Origin: Sphingomonas elodea ATCC 31461
GTDB taxonomy: Bacteria; Pseudomonadota; Alphaproteobacteria; Sphingomonadales; Sphingomonadaceae
NCBI RefSeq assembly: GCF_000226955.1
Contig: NZ_AGFU01000015.1
Span: 44,158 to 108,157, forward strand
Direction: 5' to 3'
DNA length: 64,000 nucleotides
Shown: positions 47,449 through 55,546 of the stretch, in pieces
Layout of the letters: each line of letters opens with the position of its first letter
Numbering within the stretch: the stretch's first letter is position 1
Notes under the pieces: generated by a model
Seen by the model: only the letters and a program-made list of their open reading frames with translations
Databases searched by the model: none
What the model was told of the DNA's origin: nothing
Translations under genes and position numbers: made by a program

Positions 47449-48635
47449 CTCTCAATTTCCACTGGTTCCTTCCCACCTATGGCGACAGCCGCCAGATCGT
47501 CGGCGGTGGCCACGGCGTGCCCGCGGGCGAGGCGGGCGGCGCGCGCCCGGCGTCGATCGCCTATCTCGGCCAGATCGCGCGCAGCGCCGAGCAACTGGGC
47601 TTTGTCGGTGCGCTGACGCCGACCGGCGGCTGGTGCGAGGATGCCTGGCTGGTAACGGCGATGCTGAGCGAGGTCTCCGACTATCTGAAGTTCCTCGTCG
47701 CGTTCCGCCCGGGCCTGACCTCCCCCACGCTGGCTGCGCAGATGGCGGCGACCTTCCAGCGCTTCTCCAAGGGGCGGCTGCTGCTCAACGTCGTGGTCGG
47801 TGGCGAAGCGCATGAGCAGCGCGCCTATGGCGACTTCCTCAGCAAGGACGATCGCTACGCCCGTGCCGGCGAGTTCCTCGAGATCGTCCGTCGGCTGTGG
47901 GCGGGGGGCAGCTTCGACTTCCACGGAAAGCACCTGACGGTCGAAGGTGCGACCATTCCGCATCTGCCGGATCCCGTGCCGCCACTTTATTTCGGCGGAT
48001 CGTCGCCAGCGGCGGGTCCGGTCGCGGCGGACCATTGCGACGTCTATCTCACCTGGGGCGAGCCGCCGGCGGCCGTCGCCAAGAAGATCGAATGGATCCG
48101 TTCGCTCGCGGCCGCGCGGGGCCGCAAGCTGCGCTTCGGCATCCGTCTCCACACCATCTCGCGCGATACCAGCGAGGCTGCCTGGGCCGAAGCGGAGCGG
48201 CTGCTGCGCGGCATCGACCCGGCCACGATCGAGAAGGTGCAGGCAGGCCTTGCCCGCAGCGAATCCGAAGGTCAGCGACGGATGATCGATCTGCACAGGG
48301 GCTCGACGGCCAATCTCGAAGTGTATCCCAATCTCTGGGCAGGTGTCGGGCTGGTGCGCGGCGGCGCGGGCACGGCGCTGGTCGGCAGCCATGCCGAGGT
48401 CGCGCGGCTGATCGAGGAATATGCAGCACTCGGTATCGACGAGTTCGTGCTGTCGGGCGTGCCGCATCTGGAGGAAGCCTATTGGTTCGCCGAAGGCGTG
48501 CTGCCGATCCTCGCTGCCAAGGGGCTGTGGCGGCACCCGCGCGCCGACCTTGTCGCGACCGCATCCGCACAGGTGCCCTTTGCCGCGACCGCAAGCGCCC
48601 CGCGCGAGAAGGAGAAGCTGCATGGCGTCGACTGA
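47445..48635 (+). CDS. ssuD: SsuD-like FMNH2-dependent alkanesulfonate monooxygenase
   Basis: 396 residues. SsuD-like pattern: NFHWFLPTYGDSR, FVGALTPTGGWCEDAWLVTA, LKFLVAFRPGLTSPTLAAQM, RLLLNVVVGGEAHEQRAYGD, RYARAGEFLEIVRRLW, PPLYFGGSSPAAGPVAADHC. SsuD cleaves alkanesulfonates to an aldehyde and sulfite, using FMNH2. The Cys after the GG (GGWCEDAW) matches the conserved active-site Cys region of SsuD. No ssuE flavin reductase or ssuABC is present nearby; the Dpp-type importer may replace SsuABC. Confidence 0.88.
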   Translation: MTLNFHWFLPTYGDSRQIVGGGHGVPAGEAGGARPASIAYLGQIARSAEQLGFVGALTPTGGWCEDAWLVTAMLSEVSDYLKFLVAFRPGLTSPTLAAQMAATFQRFSKGRLLLNVVVGGEAHEQRAYGDFLSKDDRYARAGEFLEIVRRLWAGGSFDFHGKHLTVEGATIPHLPDPVPPLYFGGSSPAAGPVAADHCDVYLTWGEPPAAVAKKIEWIRSLAAARGRKLRFGIRLHTISRDTSEAAWAEAERLLRGIDPATIEKVQAGLARSESEGQRRMIDLHRGSTANLEVYPNLWAGVGLVRGGAGTALVGSHAEVARLIEEYAALGIDEFVLSGVPHLEEAYWFAEGVLPILAAKGLWRHPRADLVATASAQVPFAATASAPREKEKLHGVD

Positions 48636-48912
48636 CGATGTCGCGGAGGTAGAGCGCGCGCTGACCGCGGCATTCACCCGGCTGCGCTTCGCGGGTGCGA
48701 ACAGCGACCCCCATGTGCTGCAGGCAGCCGGTCGACTGCATATCCGCTTGCAGGCAATCCGCGCGGTAAAGATCCGTGACGCCAAGTCCGCGAAATTGCT
48801 CGCAAGTGGGTTGCGCCGAGAGATCGAGCAAGCATTCCCCCCTGACGACGTCCCCGTACCGCTTGCGGCTGCACACGCACGGATCGGCGCACGCCTGCTG
48901 GGGGTCCTATGA
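48622..48912 (+). CDS. Small helical protein of unknown function in the sulfur operon
   Basis: 96 residues. The ATG at 48622 lies inside the end of the SsuD-like gene (14-base overlap) and follows GGAGAAG; its stop overlaps the next start (ATGA). This tight coupling supports that it is real. Ala/Arg/Leu-rich, predicted almost wholly helical (VERALTAAFTRLRF; AGRLHIRLQAIRAVKIRDAK; SGLRREIEQAF), with no cysteine, signal or membrane segment. I do not recognise a family. It may be a partner of the monooxygenases on either side. Confidence 0.7.
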   Translation: MASTDDVAEVERALTAAFTRLRFAGANSDPHVLQAAGRLHIRLQAIRAVKIRDAKSAKLLASGLRREIEQAFPPDDVPVPLAAAHARIGARLLGVL

Positions 48913-50162
48913 CCGAGGCCGCACTTGTCGAAGTGGAGAGCGAGCTCAGCATCCTGCCGAACAGCGAAGCGGCCATCGCGACCGCGGTTGCGCTCGCCCG
49001 CTGGCTGCGCCAGGACAGCATCGCACGCGACCGCGAGCGTCCAGTTCCGTACACAGAAACAGAGCGCCTGGCACGCAGCGGCTTGCTGGCGATCACCGTT
49101 CCGGCGGCGCATGGCGGGGCGGACGTTCCCTGGTCGACCGTTGTCGAGGTTATCCGCATCCTTTCAACCGGCGACGGCGCGATCGGGCAGTTGCCGCAGA
49201 ACCATTTCCTCTTCGTCGAGGCGGTGCGCGAGGACGGCGACGGGGCGCAGCAGGCGCTGTTCTTCGGCGAGCTGCTGCGCGGCGCCCGGTTCGGCAATGC
49301 CCAGGCGGAGCGCGGGTCGTCTTCCGCCGTCGACCTTCGGACACGGCTCGTGGCCGAAGGCGACGGGTTCCGCCTGAGCGGCACCAAATATTACTGCACC
49401 GGCGCGATCGTCGCGGACTGGATCCCGGTGGCAGCGATCGATGCCGAGGGCCGGCAGGTGCTCGCCTATGTCAAGCGGAACGCACCCGGGGTGGAGGTAC
49501 GCCCAGACTGGAATGCCTTCGGGCAGAAGACCACGTTCAGCGGCACGGCGGTTTTCGACCAGGTCCAGGTGCCAGCGATCCAGGTCCTTTCGCACTGGCG
49601 TCTGTTCGAGCGCACCAATGCCTTCCATCCCTATGGCGTACTGCTCCATGCGGCCGTGGACGTCGGGATCGCCCGGGCCGCCTTCGACGACACGGTCGCG
49701 CTGGTGAAGGCGCGAACCAGACCGCGTCTTGGAGCGCAGGCTGCGAGCTCGCGAGAGGACGTGCTGATCCAGGCCAAGCTGGGTGCACTCTCCACCGAAC
49801 TCGCCGCGCTCGAAGCGCTGCTGGCGCACGCCGCAGAGGCGCTCGATCGCGCGCGCTTTTCAGGAGAGGACAGGTTCGTGGCGGAAGCGGCGACCCTCGC
49901 CTTCGGCACCAAGGCGCTGGCGGAGGAAGTCGGTCTCGCCATCGCGAGCGCGCTATTCCCCCTGGTCGGTACCGCCTCCACCGATGCCTCGCTGGGGCTC
50001 GATCGGCACTGGCGCAATCTGCGGGTCCATAGCGTTCACGATGCGAATGACTGGCGCTATGTCCAGGTTGGGGATTGGGTGGTGCATGGGAGAGCCCCCG
50101 GAAAGCCGCTACGCGCGCTTGCCCGCGACGTCGCGGACGATGGACGATCCGTTCCCGGCTGA
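48909..50162 (+). CDS. Second DszC/SfnC-like flavin monooxygenase
   Basis: 417 residues, paralogue of the gene at 40822: LARSGLLAITVPAAHGGADV, LPQNHFLFVEAVRED, FRLSGTKYYCTGAIVADWIP, and the end LGLDRHWRNLRVHSVHDAND. The acyl-CoA-dehydrogenase fold binds reduced FMN to oxidise sulfur compounds in this family. Preceded by the small 96-residue protein with overlapping start and stop. Ends 65 bases before the Rrf2 gene. Confidence 0.87.
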   Translation: MTEAALVEVESELSILPNSEAAIATAVALARWLRQDSIARDRERPVPYTETERLARSGLLAITVPAAHGGADVPWSTVVEVIRILSTGDGAIGQLPQNHFLFVEAVREDGDGAQQALFFGELLRGARFGNAQAERGSSSAVDLRTRLVAEGDGFRLSGTKYYCTGAIVADWIPVAAIDAEGRQVLAYVKRNAPGVEVRPDWNAFGQKTTFSGTAVFDQVQVPAIQVLSHWRLFERTNAFHPYGVLLHAAVDVGIARAAFDDTVALVKARTRPRLGAQAASSREDVLIQAKLGALSTELAALEALLAHAAEALDRARFSGEDRFVAEAATLAFGTKALAEEVGLAIASALFPLVGTASTDASLGLDRHWRNLRVHSVHDANDWRYVQVGDWVVHGRAPGKPLRALARDVADDGRSVPG

Positions 50163-50227
50163 GCCACGGCTCTATCGACAAGTCGCCAACCGCGCGCCAA
50201 AGCACGGCTCCATTCACCGAGGGGCCC

Positions 50228-50671
50228 ATGCTTTCCCAACGCGCGCGTTATGCCGTCAAGGCGATGCTGAACATTGCCCGCACCCCCGAGAGCGCCAGCC
50301 AGGTGCGCAGCATCTCCGACGAGGAAGGCATTCCGCGGCGCTTCCTCGAAGTCATCATGGTCGACCTGCGGCGCGCCGGCCTGGTGGAGAGCGCACGGGG
50401 AAAGACGGGAGGCTATCGCCTGGCACGTCCGGCCAGCCTGATCTCGTTCGCTGAAATTCTCCGCACCATCGATGGTCCGCTTGCGCTACTGCCCTGCGCT
50501 AGTCGAAACTTCTATGCGCGCTGCGCGGACTGTCCGGATACGGTTCACTGTGCGCTCAGTCTCGTTCTGGCCGAGGCACGCGACCGAATGGCCAGCGTAC
50601 TGGAAGGCACGACCCTGGCCGACGCCGATGCGCTGGATCGGCGCTTCCAGTTGCTGCGCGAGGTTGCGTGA
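50228..50671 (+). CDS. Rrf2-family transcriptional regulator with four cysteines
   Basis: 147 residues. Winged HTH of the Rrf2 type (RARYAVKAMLNIA; ISDEEGIPRRFLEVIMVDLR; RAGLVESARGKTGGYRLARP). Cysteines at 90, 99, 102 and 108 (CASRNFYARC-AD-C-PDTVHC) occupy the place where IscR, NsrR and RirA bind an iron-sulfur cluster. Rrf2 proteins sense Fe-S status, NO, iron or cysteine supply. Being last in the organosulfur operon, it is the best candidate for binding the CCTA-N9-TAGG repeats found before sulfur genes here. The assignment of that site to this protein is an inference. Confidence 0.88.
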   Translation: MLSQRARYAVKAMLNIARTPESASQVRSISDEEGIPRRFLEVIMVDLRRAGLVESARGKTGGYRLARPASLISFAEILRTIDGPLALLPCASRNFYARCADCPDTVHCALSLVLAEARDRMASVLEGTTLADADALDRRFQLLREVA

Positions 50672-50733
50672 GATCCGAGGGCGCGCGCCGAGAGGACGAG
50701 CGCCGGCCTGCACTGCGCAACAAACTCCGCTTT

Positions 50734-50758
50734 AATCCCTATTAAAAGAGTAGGATTA
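50734..50758. promoter_or_regulatory. CCTA-N9-TAGG operator before the hydrolase-chrBA operon
   Basis: AATCCCTA-TTAAAAGAG-TAGGATTA at 50734-50758. It is one of the best members of the motif, with both arms intact. It lies about 110 bases before the hydrolase start and 60 bases after the Rrf2 stop. Confidence 0.65.
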
Positions 50759-50869
50759 TGGCATAGTGGATGAAGGTCGGTGCCGACTCGACGGCGGCGC
50801 CAACCCCTATCTCACCGCCAGCACGACAACATGTCGGTGCGCGCGGCGCAGGGCAAGGAAGCCGCACGC

Positions 50870-51616
50870 ATGACACCAGACCCGATCAAGCTGCTCATCG
50901 TCCCTGGCATCGACGGGTCGGGCGCCCGACACTGGCAGACCGAATGGGAGCGCGGGCTGGAGGAGTGCTACCGCGTCGAGTTGGGCTGCTGGGACGATCC
51001 CATCCGCAACGTCTGGATCAGCCGGCTCGACCAGGCCGTTCACAAGGCCGGGGGCGACGTCGTGCTCGTCGCGCACAGCCTGGGGTGCCAGGCGGTCGCC
51101 TGGTGGGCCCGGCTGCTGGGGGCGAGCGCCATCCCCTCCGTACGCGCTGCACTGCTGGTGGCGCCGCCCGACGTGGACCTTCAAGACGTCGACCGCCGGC
51201 TCGACCGCTTCGCGCCGAACCCGGACGTCGCCTTCCCCTTTCCGGCGCTCGTCGTCGCAAGCCGCGACGATCCCTATGCGACGATCGGCCGCTCGCGCGA
51301 GATCGCCGATCAATGGGGCGCTGCGTTCCTCGACGCCGGTGATCTCGGTCACATCAACGCCGACTCCGACATTGCCGACTGGGAGGAAGGACAAGCGCTC
51401 CTGCCGCTCCTGATCGGTGGTACGCGCGATCGCGACCAGTTGAGCCGCCTGGCAGCGGACCTGCTCGCGAAGCACCGCCGTGGATCGAAACGCATCCCTT
51501 TCCACGCTGCGCGGGAACAGGACCGAGCGCGCGTACAATTGCCTCCCGCCAGCCTGTTCTTCGATGATGGCGTGGCCCGCGGCGTTCAGTCTTTCGGGAT
51601 CGACGCCGGCGATTGA
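50870..51616 (+). CDS. Alpha/beta hydrolase (RBBP9/YdeN family)
   Basis: 248 residues from the ATG at 50870. RBBP9/YdeN pattern: LLIVPGIDGSGARHWQTEWE, nucleophile VLVAHSLGCQAVAWWA (Ser in HSLGC), PAPDVDL region, Asp in ASRDDPY and His in DLGHINADS. Serine hydrolase of unknown substrate, cytosolic. The last 60 or so residues (after QALLPLLIGG) go beyond the normal end of the family and have no family pattern; the strand below also reads protein-like there, so the 3' part may be fused debris. In the same transcript direction as chrB-chrA and behind a sulfur-type operator. Confidence 0.8.
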   Translation: MTPDPIKLLIVPGIDGSGARHWQTEWERGLEECYRVELGCWDDPIRNVWISRLDQAVHKAGGDVVLVAHSLGCQAVAWWARLLGASAIPSVRAALLVAPPDVDLQDVDRRLDRFAPNPDVAFPFPALVVASRDDPYATIGRSREIADQWGAAFLDAGDLGHINADSDIADWEEGQALLPLLIGGTRDRDQLSRLAADLLAKHRRGSKRIPFHAAREQDRARVQLPPASLFFDDGVARGVQSFGIDAGD

Positions 51617-51720
51617 CAACGTCCCGGCACCATGGCTGATTGTCGGCATGGGGATGGCGATCTCCCCACGAGGCGTCAGCCGGAGAATCGCGTCCAGCAC
51701 CACCACGCAGGGGACGCCTC

Positions 51721-52539
51721 ATGCCTTCTACGAACGCGATCGCTCCGGATAAACTCGCGCGCCTGCTTGCGCTGAGCGGATGCCCCCGCATTCTCGATCT
51801 GCGCGACGCGCCTGCCGAGACGATCCCGGGCGCGACATCCTCGCTCCCGCACGACCATGACAGCCGATCCGAAGCGCCTTCCGTCGTGGTGGTCGATGAC
51901 GACGGGAATGGTGCTGCCGTGGCCAGAGCTGCGGTGCTTCGCAGCGACGGACTGGCGGCCGAGGTGCTGGAAGGCGGCTTTGCGGCCTGGCGCGCGGGGG
52001 GATGGCCGACAGTGTCGCTTACCCGTCTACCGCCGCGGCACGCCGACGGCCGCACCTGGTGGGTTACCCGCGCCCGGCCCAAGGTCGATCGCATCGCCTG
52101 TCCGTGGCTGATCCGGCGCTTCGTCGACCCCGATGCGCGTTTCCTGTTCGTCGCGCCGGCGGATGTACTGCGGGTTGCCGCCGAGAGCCATGCCGAGCCC
52201 TTCGACATCGCCGACGAGCACGTCTTCTGGAGCCATCGCGGCGAACGCTGCACCTTCGACGTGATGGTGGACGCCTTTGGCCTCGAGGACCATGCGCCGC
52301 TGGCGCGCCTCGCCGCGATCGTGCGCGGTGCCGATACCGATCGGCTCGACATCGCACCCGAAGCGGCTGGCCTGCTGGCGATCTCGCTCGGCCTGTCCCG
52401 CATGCATGCGAACGATCATGTGCAGCTGGAAGCCGGCATGGCGATCTACGACGCGCTCTATCGCTGGTGCCGCGACGCGCAGGAGGAAAAGCACAACTGG
52501 TCCTCCCACCAGCCCGCGCGCGCCAAGGTGTCGGCATGA
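51721..52539 (+). CDS. chrB: Rhodanese-like/ChrB-domain protein
   Basis: 272 residues. N-terminal 100 residues are rhodanese-like (ILDLRDAPAETIPGA ... LEGGFAAWRAGGWP), but the active-site Cys loop is replaced by VVVVDDDGNGAAVA, so no sulfurtransfer by the usual route. C-terminal ChrB domain: WWVTRARPKVDRIACPWLIR, RFVDPDARFLFV, FWSHRGERCTFDVMVDAFGL. ChrB proteins regulate or aid chromate resistance. Overlaps chrA by 4 bases. Confidence 0.85.
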   Translation: MPSTNAIAPDKLARLLALSGCPRILDLRDAPAETIPGATSSLPHDHDSRSEAPSVVVVDDDGNGAAVARAAVLRSDGLAAEVLEGGFAAWRAGGWPTVSLTRLPPRHADGRTWWVTRARPKVDRIACPWLIRRFVDPDARFLFVAPADVLRVAAESHAEPFDIADEHVFWSHRGERCTFDVMVDAFGLEDHAPLARLAAIVRGADTDRLDIAPEAAGLLAISLGLSRMHANDHVQLEAGMAIYDALYRWCRDAQEEKHNWSSHQPARAKVSA

Positions 52540-53933
52540 CCACCGCGGCACCGGATCTCCCGCCCCGCACGCAGCCCGAGCCGGTGACGCTCCGCCAGGC
52601 CTTCTGGGTCTGGCTGCGGATCGCGCTGCTGTCGTTCGGCGGCCCCGCCGGCCAGATCGCGGTGATGCACCGCATCCTGGTGGAGGAGAAGCGCTGGATC
52701 GGCGAGCAGCGATTTCTCCATGCCCTCAACTATTGCATGCTGCTGCCCGGCCCCGAGGCCCAGCAGCTCGCCACCTATATCGGCTGGCTGATGCACCGCA
52801 CCAGGGGCGGGATCGTCGCCGGGGTGCTGTTCGTCCTGCCCGGCGCCGTCGCCATCATGGCGCTGAGCTGGATCTATGTCCTTTACGGACGGGTCGGCAC
52901 CGTGTCGGCGCTGTTCTTCGGCCTCAAGGCGGCGGTACTGGCGGTGGTCCTCCAGGCCGTGGTGCGGATCGGCAGCCGGGCATTGCGCAGCGGACCCGCC
53001 CGGCTCCTGGCCGCCGCCGCGTTCGTCCTGATCTTCTTCGCCGGCGTTCCCTTCCCGGCCATCATCCTCGGCGCCGGGATCCTCGGCTGGTGCTCGGCGC
53101 GGCGAGGCAGCACTGCCTTTCGCGGCGGCGGGCACGGCGGCGCCAAGGGCATCATCGTCGCCGATGCCGATACGCTGCTCGGCGAGGAATTGCCGGATCA
53201 TGCGCATCCGCGCTGGCAGGAGACGCTGCGCACGGCGCTGGTCTGGCTGGCGCTGTGGCTCACGCCGGTCGCAGCGCTGGTTGGCGTGCTGGGACCCGAG
53301 AGCGTGTTCAGCCGGATCGCGACCTTCTTCTCGACGATGGCGACGGTGACGTTCGGTGGCGCCTATGCCGTGCTCGCCTATGTCGCGCAGCAGGCGGTCC
53401 AGGGCTATGGCTGGCTCGACCCCAAGGAAATGCTCGACGGCCTCGGCATGGCAGAGACGACCCCGGGGCCGCTGATCATGGTGCTGCAGTTCGTCGGCTT
53501 CCTGGGCGCCTATCGCGACGCCGGCGGCCTCTCGCCGCTGCTGGCCGGCACGCTCGGCGGCCTGCTTGCCACCTGGGTGACGTTCGTGCCCTGCTTCCTG
53601 TGGATCTTCCTCGGCGCACCGTTCATCGAGCGGCTGCGCGGCAACGCCGCGGTCGCCGGCGCGCTGTCGGCGATCACGGCGGCGGTCGTTGGCGTCGTGC
53701 TCAATCTGGCGATCTGGTTCGCGCTGCACACGCTGTTTCGCGCCACGATCCCGGTTGCCGCAGGGCCCATCCGTTTCGACGCACCCGTGCTGCACAGCAT
53801 CGATCCGGCGGCACTGCTGCTGGCGCTCGCCGCCGCCTACGCGATCTTCAGGACGCGCGCCGGCGTGATCACGACGTTCCTGGCGACAGCGACCGCCGGC
53901 CTGGTGCTGCACGGGCTGGGTGCGATCGGCTGA
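52536..53933 (+). CDS. chrA: ChrA-type (CHR family) oxyanion transporter
   Basis: 465 residues, the long form with two CHR halves. Motifs: LLSFGGPAGQIAVMHRILVE, NYCMLLPGPEAQQLATYIGW (PGPxxxQ) in the first half, and TVTFGGAYAVLAYVAQQAVQ, GLGMAETTPGPLIMVLQFVG in the second. CHR proteins expel chromate, a sulfate analogue. In this sulfur-gene setting and behind a CCTA-N9-TAGG site it may move a sulfur oxyanion such as sulfate or sulfite; this is inference. Confidence 0.93.
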   Translation: MTTAAPDLPPRTQPEPVTLRQAFWVWLRIALLSFGGPAGQIAVMHRILVEEKRWIGEQRFLHALNYCMLLPGPEAQQLATYIGWLMHRTRGGIVAGVLFVLPGAVAIMALSWIYVLYGRVGTVSALFFGLKAAVLAVVLQAVVRIGSRALRSGPARLLAAAAFVLIFFAGVPFPAIILGAGILGWCSARRGSTAFRGGGHGGAKGIIVADADTLLGEELPDHAHPRWQETLRTALVWLALWLTPVAALVGVLGPESVFSRIATFFSTMATVTFGGAYAVLAYVAQQAVQGYGWLDPKEMLDGLGMAETTPGPLIMVLQFVGFLGAYRDAGGLSPLLAGTLGGLLATWVTFVPCFLWIFLGAPFIERLRGNAAVAGALSAITAAVVGVVLNLAIWFALHTLFRATIPVAAGPIRFDAPVLHSIDPAALLLALAAAYAIFRTRAGVITTFLATATAGLVLHGLGAIG

Positions 53934-54005
53934 GCTAGGCGCCGCCGGCCATCGGTCAGCGAGGCCCATGGCGTGTCAATGCCAGCTTTCACCGACCCGC
54001 ATTTT

Positions 54006-54030
54006 TTATCCTACCAATCGTGTAGGAAAT
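54006..54030. promoter_or_regulatory. CCTA-N9-TAGG operator before a small lipoprotein gene
   Basis: ATCCTA-CCAATCGTG-TAGGAAAT (54008-54030). Both CCTA and TAGG are intact with the 9-base spacer. It lies about 90 bases before the lipoprotein ATG. Confidence 0.6.
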
Positions 54031-54118
54031 ACGCCATCGTTACGGCTGTGATCGGAACCGAGGCAGGGGCAGCGATAGGGCGTGCCCGCGGGATCGGCCG
54101 ACACCTGGAGATTCATCG

Positions 54119-54331
54119 ATGAAGAAGTTCGTTACCGTTTCGCTGATTGCCGCAACCGCGCTCGGGCTCGCCGCATGCAACAAGTCGGCGGGCGATAATA
54201 GCGCGACCAACGTCGAAGTCGCCAACGAAGCGCCGGCCGACGCCAATGTCACGGACGCGCTCACCAATAGCGAGGCGACCAACGAAGCGGCACCGGCGGG
54301 CAATGTAACGGGCAACGCTACGGCACAGTAA
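54119..54331 (+). CDS. Small Ala/Asn-rich lipoprotein
   Basis: 70 residues. Lipoprotein signal MKKFVTVSLIAATALGLAAC with the lipobox Cys at residue 20. The mature part is a low-complexity acidic chain (NVEVANEAPADANVTDALTN). A good start context (GGAGATTC before the ATG) and the terminator downstream support a real gene. Function unknown; such short lipoproteins often anchor at the envelope or respond to stress. Its sulfur-type operator is the only clue to regulation. Confidence 0.75.
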   Translation: MKKFVTVSLIAATALGLAACNKSAGDNSATNVEVANEAPADANVTDALTNSEATNEAAPAGNVTGNATAQ

Positions 54332-54403
54332 GGATACAGCGCAGCAATGCTGCGGATCCACCAATCGCACGCACGCCTGTAGCTCCCTAGGCTAGGCGCT
54401 CCT

Positions 54404-54435
54404 CGGGTCCGGTGCTCCCACACCGGACCCGTTTC
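54404..54435 (+). terminator. Terminator after the small lipoprotein gene
   Basis: CGGGTCCGGTG and CACCGGACCCG pair around CTCCCA, followed by TTTCC. Stable 11-bp stem. Confidence 0.7.
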
Positions 54436-54560
54436 CTATTGCGGGCCGCGACCGACTGCCAGGATCTTCAGCCCGCGGCACCGGTCGGCGCCGTCGTGCG
54501 GGATACGCGGCACAAAAGAAAATCTAGGGGGGGCCTTCTCTCAGCCCGCTTGCGAAATAC

Positions 54561-54585
54561 AATCCTATCGTTGCACTAGGGATTA
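54561..54585. promoter_or_regulatory. CCTA-N9-TAGG operator before the serine acetyltransferase operon
   Basis: AATCCTA-TCGTTGCAC-TAGGGATT (54561-54584). Arms AATCCTA and TAGGGATT are nearly perfect complements; the best-conserved member. It lies 45 bases before the ATG at 54629, where a bound protein could block transcription. Confidence 0.7.
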
Positions 54586-54628
54586 GCGGCGCAATTGCGC
54601 GACGGCGACGACGTAGGAAGGAGAGGCC

Positions 54629-55546
54629 ATGGCGCCGGTCGACATCCATCGCGGGCTCGATCCCGTCATCGACGCGCTGCAGGCGGCGCGGCTGGAATGG
54701 CGCACGGCCTATGCCCGCCATGCCGAGCACGGCATCCAGTTCCCCGCGCGGCGCGCGCTCGCCAAGATCCTGCGCCAGCTGGGCGCCGCCCTGTTCCCGC
54801 TGCGGCTGGGGCCACCCGAGTTGACCGCCTCCAACGAGAATGCCTGGGTGGCGGCGACGCTCGAGTCCACGCTGTCGCAGCTCGGCGCGCAGGTGGCGCT
54901 CGAACTGCGGATCGCCACGCCCGGCATCACCGCGCAGGACGAGGGGCTGGAGGCCGAGCGGATCGTCGGCGAACTCGCAGCCGCGCTGCCCGAACTGCGC
55001 CGGCAGCTCGACGCCGATGTCGAGGCCGGGTTCGCGAACGACCCTGCCGCGCGCAGCGTGGACGAGGTACTGCTCTCCTATCCCTCGCTCGGCGCGATCA
55101 TCCACCACCGCATCGCGCACCGGCTGCACCGCGCCGGCGCGCCGCTGGTGGCGCGAGTCATCGCGCAGGTCGCGCATGCCGATACCGGCGTCGACATCCA
55201 TCCCGCCGCGCAGATCGGCCGCAGCTTCTTCCTCGATCATGGCACCGGCATCGTCATCGGCGAGACCGCGGTGATCGGCGACCGGGTGCGGCTCTATCAG
55301 GGCGTGACGCTGGGCGGCGATCCCCAGGCGATCGGCACCCGCACGGGCTCCTCGGGCCTGCGCCGGCATCCCGCGATCGAGGACGATGTCGCGATCTTCC
55401 CCGGCGCGGTCCTGCTGGGGCCGATCACCATCGGTGCGCGTTCGCAGGTCGGCGGCAATGTCTGGCTGCGCCACGACGTACCGCCCGACAGCATCGTCGA
55501 AACCTCCGAACCGGCCGTCCGGCCGCATAGCCCGGGACCCCAATGA
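54629..55546 (+). CDS. cysE: Serine O-acetyltransferase (CysE/EpsC-like)
   Basis: 305 residues; GAAGGAGAGG precedes the ATG. Long N-terminal helical region, then the hexapeptide-repeat left-handed helix: VDIHPAAQIGRSFFLDHGTG, IVIGETAVIGDRVRLYQGVT, LGG, then HPAIEDDVAIFPGAVLLGPI. It makes O-acetylserine from serine and acetyl-CoA, the carbon acceptor for sulfide in cysteine synthesis. Like EpsC-type enzymes it has a longer N-terminus than E. coli CysE. First gene of an operon with ATP-grasp, monooxygenase and metNIQ genes; an N-acetyltransferase role toward a cysteine derivative is possible instead. Confidence 0.85.
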   Translation: MAPVDIHRGLDPVIDALQAARLEWRTAYARHAEHGIQFPARRALAKILRQLGAALFPLRLGPPELTASNENAWVAATLESTLSQLGAQVALELRIATPGITAQDEGLEAERIVGELAAALPELRRQLDADVEAGFANDPAARSVDEVLLSYPSLGAIIHHRIAHRLHRAGAPLVARVIAQVAHADTGVDIHPAAQIGRSFFLDHGTGIVIGETAVIGDRVRLYQGVTLGGDPQAIGTRTGSSGLRRHPAIEDDVAIFPGAVLLGPITIGARSQVGGNVWLRHDVPPDSIVETSEPAVRPHSPGPQ

